This document shows positions 9,382-15,573 of a DNA stretch of 15,573 bases, one piece after another; position 1 is the stretch's first letter; each line of letters opens with the position of its first letter. The position numbers and the translations under genes are program-made. Location: the NCBI GenBank assembly GCA_015501595.1, contig JADNRX010001046.1, positions 1 to 15,573 on the forward strand, in the 5' to 3' direction. Under the pieces are notes generated by a model. That model was not told where the DNA came from. It was given only the letters and a program-made list of their open reading frames with translations, and did no database searches. This DNA comes from Hymenopellis radicata (Eukaryota; Basidiomycota; Agaricomycetes; Agaricales; Physalacriaceae).

Positions 9382-10017
9382 CTATGAAGACTCATCATAG
9401 TCATCATCCTGCTGCTGATGGGCGCTCGTCGGCGCTGGGGTGCCCTGATCCCGATCCTGGTCCATCTCCTCCTCGACCTCGGACTTGACCTCCTCCTCGC
9501 TCTTCAAGTTCTTCTTGGTCGTCCTCCGGCGCTTCGGGGGCGCGTCCCCGTCTGCCGCGGACGCCTCCTTGCGCTCGCGCCTGGCCTTGCCGCGGCGCTT
9601 CTTCTCCGCGGCCTCGGCCTCCAAGTCGATGGTGCCGCCCGCGGAGGGGTCGGGCACGGCCTCGACGATCTCCTTGAGAAAGTCGAGCATTTCCGTCGTT
9701 TCGACGGCGTGCTTGAGGTGGTAGGCTTCGACCTTTTTCGAGCCGCGCTCGGCGGTCACCTTGTGCGCCTCCTCGACTATCAGTCCCAGGAACAGTTCTA
9801 GGGCTTTGGCTGTACAATGGAGGATTAATAGGATGCACTTGGACAAGGAACAGGTGCACGCACAGATAACTATCGGCGTCGCCTGCGCTACTTTGCCCAC
9901 TTCATCGTCTTTTTGCATAATCTTCTTTATGCGCGCCTGGACTGGCCGTTAGCACGTCAATGTCGGCCACAACGGGCGTACCACGGGGAATTTAGTTTGT
10001 TTATTCTTGCCCTTCAT
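9382..10017 (-). CDS. BUR6: NC2 alpha (DRAP1/Bur6) histone-fold protein
   Basis: NC2 alpha pairs with NC2 beta through a histone fold; the dimer grips TBP on promoter DNA and blocks or redistributes TFIIA and TFIIB binding. Exons on the minus strand are 10017-9982, 9936-9864 and 9809-9382, giving 178 residues. The first exon is only 12 codons (MKGKNKQTKFPV) and joins to ARIKKIMQKDDEVGKVAQA across an intron with a TGCTAAC branch point. The histone fold continues through KALELFLGLIVEEAHKV and EAYHLKHAVE, then FLKEIVEAVPD. The C-terminal half is long, charged and alanine-rich, with a basic PPKRRR nuclear-localisation-like stretch and an acidic, glutamine-containing tail. Dpb3/CHRAC-type histone-fold proteins are related, but the FP-ARIKKIM-(9)-GKVA spacing and the VPD end of the fold fit NC2 alpha. 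The frame is intact, unlike eIF2 gamma next door. Confidence 0.92.
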
Positions 10018-10038
10018 GACGGTCAGAAGCAAAGCGCG

Positions 10039-10051
10039 TAACCCTAACCCT
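10039..10051. promoter_or_regulatory. Telo-box-like motif upstream of NC2 alpha
   Basis: TAACCCTAACCCT contains two telomere-type CCCTAA units. It lies 22 bp upstream of the NC2 alpha start, reading TTAGGG on the coding strand. Telo-boxes bound by Myb-type (TRF/Tbf1-like) proteins are known in promoters of other eukaryotes; a role here is inference. It could also be a small interstitial telomeric scar. Confidence 0.45.
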
Positions 10052-10220
10052 GCACACCAAAATGATATTTAATCTTCTCATCGTTCATTACACGCTCCAC
10101 GAACAGTCTACCACAGTACAAAGACAGGTGAGGACAAAAATAAACAAACAGACAACAACAACAGCGACGGGGAACGCAGTACTGTACACACTCCCATACA
10201 TCCCATCAGCCAAGGGGAGC

Positions 10221-10896
10221 CTATGCACCCTTGGGAGCCTCCTTCCAGGAGATGGCCTGCTCCTCGCCCATAGCAGAAATAATAGTAACGAGGAGATCCT
10301 TGCCTTCGTCAAAGGCCTTGAATCCAATGTTAGTAAAGGCATAATATCAAAGCGGCTGACTTACGGCGGCAATTTCGTTACCCAAGTCAGACTCGGGAAC
10401 TTTGACGTCGTCCTTGGAAGTACCATCCTGCGTCATCAAGTTGAGGAATCCGTCGTCAATATTGACGAGCTGGTATTCGTTACGGTGGACGTTGGGGACA
10501 TCCATGTTGTGGGTGGAGGGCGAGATATCCTCGAGTTTTTTGCCGGTGAAAATCTAGAATAATAAAATAAAGATAATGAATGGCACGAGACTGATGAAAA
10601 CAAACATCGATGGCGACAAGATGGACCTTGGCGTGTCCGTGCTTGCCAGTCTTCGAGGTACTCATGTCGACGATCTTGCAGGGACGGCCTGGACGAGGGT
10701 CAGTAAGACCCAGTAGCAGTAAATAGTGCAACCTTTGATGACGACGTGCCCGTTCTTGCGGAGAGCAGAGCACTGCATGGGAAAGGTCGCGCTGGCGCCG
10801 GCGCTGGCCTGGGAACTGTGTAAGGAGCGACGGCGGCGACGATGGATATGATCTAACCTGCTCGAAAACCTGGTTGTGCTGCTCGTCGTCGCTCAT
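10221..10896 (-). CDS. Translation factor eIF5A
   Basis: eIF5A is a small cytosolic factor that relieves stalled ribosomes, for example at proline runs, and supports termination; it works only when one lysine is converted to hypusine. Exons on the minus strand are 10896-10858, 10808-10733, 10688-10606, 10553-10365 and 10316-10221, with introns of 44-52 nt. They sum to 483 nt, or 160 residues, the family's normal size. The N-terminus is [13 protein letters not shown], then [20 protein letters not shown], and the hypusine loop [12 protein letters not shown] with the modified lysine at residue 54. The C-terminal OB domain contains [20 protein letters not shown] and [12 protein letters not shown]. 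All splice phases close without correction. It shares an upstream region with the divergent LIM gene and lies 203 bp upstream of NC2 alpha in the same orientation. Confidence 0.97.
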
Positions 10897-11061
10897 TTTG
10901 ATAGAGAGGGTAGATGGGAATCGATGAGATTATGGGGAGAAGATGATGATGATGGAACTGAAAAATTTGAAAACTTGCCGTTTAAAAATTAAAACTCCGC
11001 TCCACCCATCCGAGCCGCCGGTGGCTATGTGCATGACTCGGTCCTTCTCATCACTACTATC
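10897..11061. promoter_or_regulatory. Bidirectional promoter, eIF5A / LIM
   Basis: Only 165 bp separate the start codons of the divergently transcribed eIF5A and LIM genes, so both promoters and both 5' leaders must lie here. The centre (about 10960-10995) is AT-rich with TTTAAAAATTAAAA, which could serve as a nucleosome-poor core. No specific factor site is recognised. Confidence 0.6.
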
Positions 11062-11690
11062 ATGTACGCCACACCCCGTTGCGCAAAGTGCGACAGTCCT
11101 GTCTACGCCGCCGAGCAAGTCCTCGGTCCCGCTAGAAAGCCCTACCACAAGCCTTGTCTGGCGTGTACACACTGCAACAAGCGTCTAGACTCCTACTCAC
11201 TTCTTGAGCATGACACAGAGCCCTTTTGCAAGCCGTGCCACGTCAAGGCATTCGGTACCGTAGATCTGCGCAGTGCAAACCTACCCACCGTACCATCGTC
11301 GCCCACGCGCGAGCGCCCGACGACGCCTATCCAAGCCGCAGTAACCGGTCCTGCTCCTCCACTGCGCACCTCCCCCATCAGACCATACACAACGGGCTCA
11401 CCCCGCTTTGTGGCCCCAGCTACACCCAGATGCGCTGTTTGCGACAAGCCAGTGTATCATGCAGAAATGGTATGTCCAACTTCAAGTTGCGACGCATCGC
11501 ATCCATCTAACCGCGTCTCCAGGTACGCGCTCTTGGTCGGCCCTACCATCGGCCGTGCCTCCGCTGCTCCTCGTGTAAATCCACGCTGGATCCAGCCCGT
11601 CTTACTGACCATGACGGCGTCGCCATGTGTACCCGCTGCCATTCCAAAGAGCACGGCGGCAAGTACATGGTTGGTGTTGGCGGCCGATAG
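11062..11690 (+). CDS. Protein with two LIM zinc-binding domains
   Basis: Two exons (11062-11469 and 11523-11690; the 53-nt intron has a CTAAC branch point) encode 191 residues. LIM domains are double zinc fingers that bind other proteins, often at actin structures or polarity sites. LIM1 has its eight ligands at C7, C10, H29, C32, C35, C38, C56 and C59. LIM2 has C124, C127, H145, C148, C151, C154, C172 and C175, with the intron inside its first finger. A proline- and threonine-rich linker of about 60 residues joins them. The layout resembles CRP (cysteine-rich protein) family members, including the glycine-rich end after the second LIM. I prefer ATG 11062 over the in-frame ATG at 11029 because it places the first LIM near the N-terminus. 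The exact fungal role is not known to me. Confidence 0.92.
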
Positions 11691-11840
11691 ATATCTATGC
11701 CTTGTGTATCATTATCTGCTGTATCTACTTATGTTATCCTCTGTATGTATCTGTCTAGTACACAACCTAATCCATATATCTTGCAAGAAGAGCGGTGATT
11801 GCCTTTCTGAGAGCAAAGTCCCACGCCGACTCCCCTTTGA

Positions 11841-14800
11841 ATGTCGACCACCAAGGACAAGTATTACTGGGCTCAACTCCGGGCAGCGTTGACCGCAGGG
11901 CAGTGGTCGTCGCCGTTCCCAGCGACCGCGCCGAATGGCACCCGACTGTCGTGGTCCGAATTGTTTCGCAAGTTTAACAAACACTGCAAAGGCTTCTTGG
12001 ACGTCACCGAGGTAGCGTCCCAGACACATGCCCTGGCTCTGCTGCTGTCGTCGAAATCCATTGAAGACGATGACAACGATAAGGCAGATGGTGCCGAATA
12101 CGCGCTCGACATTGGCGACGAATGCATTCTTCCCGAGGAACGCCAGCCCGAGGCGCAGACGGGGTACGAAACACTCAAAAAGCTCGAGTCGTCCAACTTT
12201 GACGTGCGTCTCCATACCTTTCCTATTAAATCCCTAATAACCCCATTACAGACTCTAAACTTTGCTCTGGCATACTACGCATACGCCCTCGGGAACCCCT
12301 CTGAATGTCTCGCGCACCTCGGCAAAGTCCCCGACGTCGTGCACGTCCAAAACCACATCCCGCTGCCCGAGACGCTGCGCGCGAGCGCCATGACGCTGAC
12401 CCTCCCCAGCACCACCGACTCGTCGATATCGTCTGTGGCCGCCAGCGTGTTCTCCGACGCCTCCATCTCCATCCCGGAGATCAGAGACGGACGCGCATGG
12501 GCCCTCACAGAGACGTTCCGGAGCCTCTGCCTGCAGGGCATGTCCAACGAGAAGCTCTTCCCAAACGACCTCCGCAAGGCCGCCAAGTCCTACTCGGCAG
12601 CGGTCCCCTTGTTGACCATTGTGGAATCGGAGACGACGGCCGCGGTCGCCCCTACGACGTCGGGCAAGGTCGATTTTGCGGCCTTTACGCGATTTCGGGA
12701 GCTCTGGAGGTGGGTGGAGCGGCTGATATGGCGCGCGGTGGCGTTGGCGTCGCGTACGAGCAATGTCTTGGAGGGAGAGTCGACGCTTTGGACGTGGTTT
12801 GGCCATTATTCGACGTGCAGCTCTTATTGGCCGAGCAATTTTAGGACGGGCCATCGCTCGGCGATATCTGTGCTGTATCTCAGGGCGTTGATCATCCGTC
12901 ACGGACACGCGCCGCCCCCGACGCGGATCAGTAAACCCCCGTTGTGGTTGTCTGTGGCGAGAGGTGTTGTGCAGGAGTATCGGGCTATCCTGAGTGTTTC
13001 GACCAAAGTTTCCCAAGGCTGGTGAGAGGAATACAAAGGTGGAAGAGTTTGTGGATCTTTGCGTTGGCATTTGGGAAGCGAGTGGCGTAGTTGGAGAATA
13101 TGCTGGTTGGGTTTTGGATGTAAGGAATGGTTGAAGATTCGGTATCATGTACTGACTTGCGCACGTCTAGGTCTTATGGTGGGCGACGCGGATGACGTTC
13201 AACTCTTACCGAATACTTCGACACATGACAGGCTTCTACACGTATCTGGGGACATCAACCTAGCCAAACGCACGCTTCGCTTGTATGTGCAGGTGGTTTC
13301 CAAGGCATGGCAGGCTGGTGATGCCGGTGTCGGTGTCGATGCAGACACGGACCAGAAGTGGGTGGAGACACTCGTGTATGGAATACGCTTGTTGTGCAGG
13401 AACGCGTCTTCTTTGAGTGGATTGGATGGTATCGAGGACGTGAGGGAGGCGGAGAGTTTGATTGAAAAGGCTCACTCGCGCTTGGACAAGGAAAACAAAG
13501 TGCTCAGTGCGAGTCTTTTGTTGGCAGAGGGCATCTGCAATCGGTTTATGCCTTGAAACGTCAGTTCACTCTTGCGCGTTCAATATCTGTATACTCATTT
13601 TTACGAACAGAACAAGATCCACATTTGCGCGGCCCACGACTCGTTGAAGCCCATGCCCTTATCCAACGTTCAATTGATACACATCCGACCGCGTCTGCAT
13701 ATTATCACCTCGCACTGTCTTTTGCTCGGTCCGGGAAACAGCAGGATATGCAGCAAGCCATTGTCAACAGCTGGTCTGGCTGTGGAACACGACTCGAAAG
13801 ATATACGATACTGGCATTTACTGGGTCTGTTATCAGCCGCGACGGAGGAGTGGGAAGCTGCACAGATTACATTGGAGACGGCAGTGTCTATGGAGCAAGT
13901 GCGGTGATAATGGTCTTCCTGACGGCGCGGTGTTATTGAACGTACCACAATACAAACGGTCGCGCACCGATTGATGGACTCCCTCCGACGGGCAATGGTC
14001 ATTTTGAACGGGTCGGACGAGGTGTCGCTTGTGTATCTTCTAGGAAAGGACGAGAAAAGTATACCGCCGGCAGCGGATTTGCTCCGTCCAGCACAGGACC
14101 AGGTGTACCCATCGCAGTCGCAAAGGTTTGAGGAGGCGCTGCAGTTGAGGATGACGCAGATTGCGTTGGCGGAGATGGTGGAGGGGCGGAAGGGGCGGCT
14201 GAGAAGTTGCCGGAGATCTTTACGTGGATTGCGGATCGGAAGGGGACGTCGTCCCAGACCCAGACTGGTAGGTCCTTTGCTTATTTGCTTATTCAAGGAC
14301 GCTCATCCAGTCTCAAGCACGGAGCTCTTTGGATGGCGGCCGTGCGCCGACCATGGAACTCAAGTCGCCTTCGGAGCTTGTACTTCCGCCTCCTGTTATC
14401 CATGAAATTCCGGAAGAACCAGACGAACGACGGTATTCACTGGCTACGCCCATGTCGCCCTCGATAGCTACCGGATCGGCTGATTTGTTGCCTGTGCCAC
14501 TATGTCGATAACTATATCTCCTGCGACTCCGGATGAACAGGCGAGTGTGGAGGAGAGACAAAAGGGGAGGGATAGTAAGGATAGCGAGAGGGATCGGGAA
14601 AGGACGCTTAAGCGGCAGCCGCAAGATACGCCTGACCGGGACGCGTCGACTTCGAAGAAGGTGCAGCAGATGCTGAAGAGCCAGGTGCACAAGAGTGGTG
14701 CGCGGATTAGCACGATATCGAAGAAGATTGGGAACGGTGTGGTGAGGAATGGGAGTTTGAAGAGGTCGAATTCTACACCAGGTGAGGAGGTCCAGCACAT

Positions 14801-15551
14801 TTCCGTGTTTTCTTATTTTACTCATGTGATGATGGCCAAGACTTTCATGCTGTGCTGCGAAACACGTCCTATCAGGCGTCGTCTATACATTCTCGGACAC
14901 GGCTGAGCTCGCTCATCAAGCCTGCGGATTCGGTCGTCAGCGAGTCGCCGCCTCCGCCGCCGAGCGCGATACTTGCCCCGCAGACGCGGCTGAACCAGCG
15001 CACCGCGCGGGAGACGCGGCTGAGCGATGTGTGGCTGATGTCTGCTGCGACGTTCCGGCGTCTCGGGAAGATTGAGCAGGCCAAGGGCGCGATACAGGAG
15101 GCTGAGGTGCGGGATGAGAGCAATCCGGGGTATGGGTGCAGGTGAGGCGACACTCCTTTCTTTCCGTCTGTCGCCCTAAAACTAAAACTGGTTTTTGAAA
15201 GCTGGGTCTGTATCATGTGGCGCTGGGGCACCGGCAGGAGGCGCTCGACGCGTTCCAAAAGGCGCTGTTCATCGCGCCGGACAATGTGCCGGCGACGGTG
15301 CACATGTGCGGGCTGTACCTGTCTGCGCCCGGGTCGGCGGACAGCGACAGCGTGGACCTTGCGGCGGGGATGCTGGGGCACTGACGCGCGGCGCGGGGTG
15401 GGATGTGCCCGAGGCGTGGTACTATTTGGCCAAGGCGTATGCGGCGCAGGGCCGGCATCCGCAGGAGCGGGAGAGTCTGAGTTTGGCGCTGGCGTTGTCG
15501 GAGAGCCGGGGGGTGAGGGAGATTGGGGCGGCGTTGGGGTGGTGTTTGTGA
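11841..15551 (+). CDS. YPP1: YPP1/TTC7-like PI4K scaffold, frameshifted
   Basis: YPP1 (TTC7 in animals) is a helical/TPR scaffold that, with Efr3, holds the PI4-kinase Stt4 at the plasma membrane to make PI4P. Conserved segments in order: NFALAYYAYALGNPSECLAH, VKVEEFVDLC-like (13040-13066), GEYAGWVLD|VLWWATRMTFNS, NLAKRTLRLYVQVVSKAWQ, RLVEAHALIQRSI, AYYHLALSFARSG, DIRYWHLLGLL, LRMTQIALAE, a TPR reading SAATFRRLGKIEQAKGAIQE, FQKALFIAPDNV, and PEAWYYLAKAY to a stop at 15549-15551. Introns: 12204-12251, 13120-13170, 13560-13610, 14268-14310 or -14317, 14782-14840, 15142-15201. A 47-nt stretch at 14494-14540 is either a weak-donor intron or marks another shift. One-base shifts lie near 13005-13010, 13226-13232, 13537-13543, 13766-13771, 14183-14186, 15127-15130 and 15375-15378, and 13900-13970 has no convincing single frame. 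The low-complexity linker (14540-14960) is poorly conserved in such proteins. The gene is complete in extent; whether it is broken or badly sequenced is open. Confidence 0.85.
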
Positions 15552-15573
15552 TTGATTGATTTTTTTTGGCGAG

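Noticed and set aside
9418..9801. A 127-codon plus-strand open frame
   Set aside because: Antisense to NC2 alpha; the leucine-rich translation mirrors the charged sense protein.
12255..13148. A 297-codon open frame on the minus strand
   Set aside because: It lies antisense to the conserved YPP1/TTC7 coding exons in GC-rich DNA. Its translation is arginine- and proline-rich low-complexity sequence with no family features.
1..15573. CRISPR arrays, phage genes or a defence island
   Set aside because: No regularly spaced repeats or prokaryotic gene organisation; all recognisable genes are spliced fungal genes.

Overview
This window looks like nuclear DNA from a basidiomycete, most likely an Agaricomycete. 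The genes are split by many very short GT-AG introns (44-60 nt, several with a CTAAC-like branch point). They encode typical eukaryotic housekeeping proteins, and the left side holds a decayed gene of the DUF2235 plus WD40 type that I associate with mushroom-forming fungi. No bacterial operon, phage, CRISPR array, rRNA or convincing tRNA was seen.

Left half (1 to about 6500) is a gene-poor, degraded region. A decayed gene on the minus strand runs from about 4068 down to about 1017. Its DUF2235 hydrolase part can be followed exon by exon (4068-2469) with the catalytic GFSRG motif intact, but it carries an in-frame TAA and a one-base frameshift. Downstream are WD40-repeat remnants in shifting frames (about 2060-1017). 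Around it are fragments I cannot name: a possible exon at 391-534 (+), a possible four-exon remnant at 4395-5020 (-), and a three-exon model of unknown function at 5978-6516 (+). A short repeat of about 46 bp occurs at 388-434 and again at 6702-6747.

Right half (about 6900-15573) is compact and conserved. In order: eIF2 gamma (7158-8791, +); NC2 alpha/DRAP1, a histone-fold transcription repressor (9382-10017, -); eIF5A (10221-10896, -); a two-LIM-domain protein (11062-11690, +); and a YPP1/TTC7-type scaffold of the plasma-membrane PI4-kinase complex (11841-15551, +). eIF2 gamma and NC2 alpha converge, NC2 alpha and eIF5A are in tandem, and eIF5A and the LIM gene diverge from a 165-bp shared promoter. 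The genes do not form one pathway; two are translation factors, one a general transcription regulator, and two are linked to cytoskeleton or membrane.

The main caution is base-level accuracy. eIF2 gamma carries one extra base and the YPP1/TTC7 gene several one-base shifts, while NC2 alpha, eIF5A and the LIM gene are clean. Four of the shifts would be repaired by reading a run of four G (or C) as five. Either the consensus has indel errors here, or these copies are decaying. I found no convincing new biological system; the best leads are the DUF2235-WD40 relic and the unknown small gene at 5978-6516.
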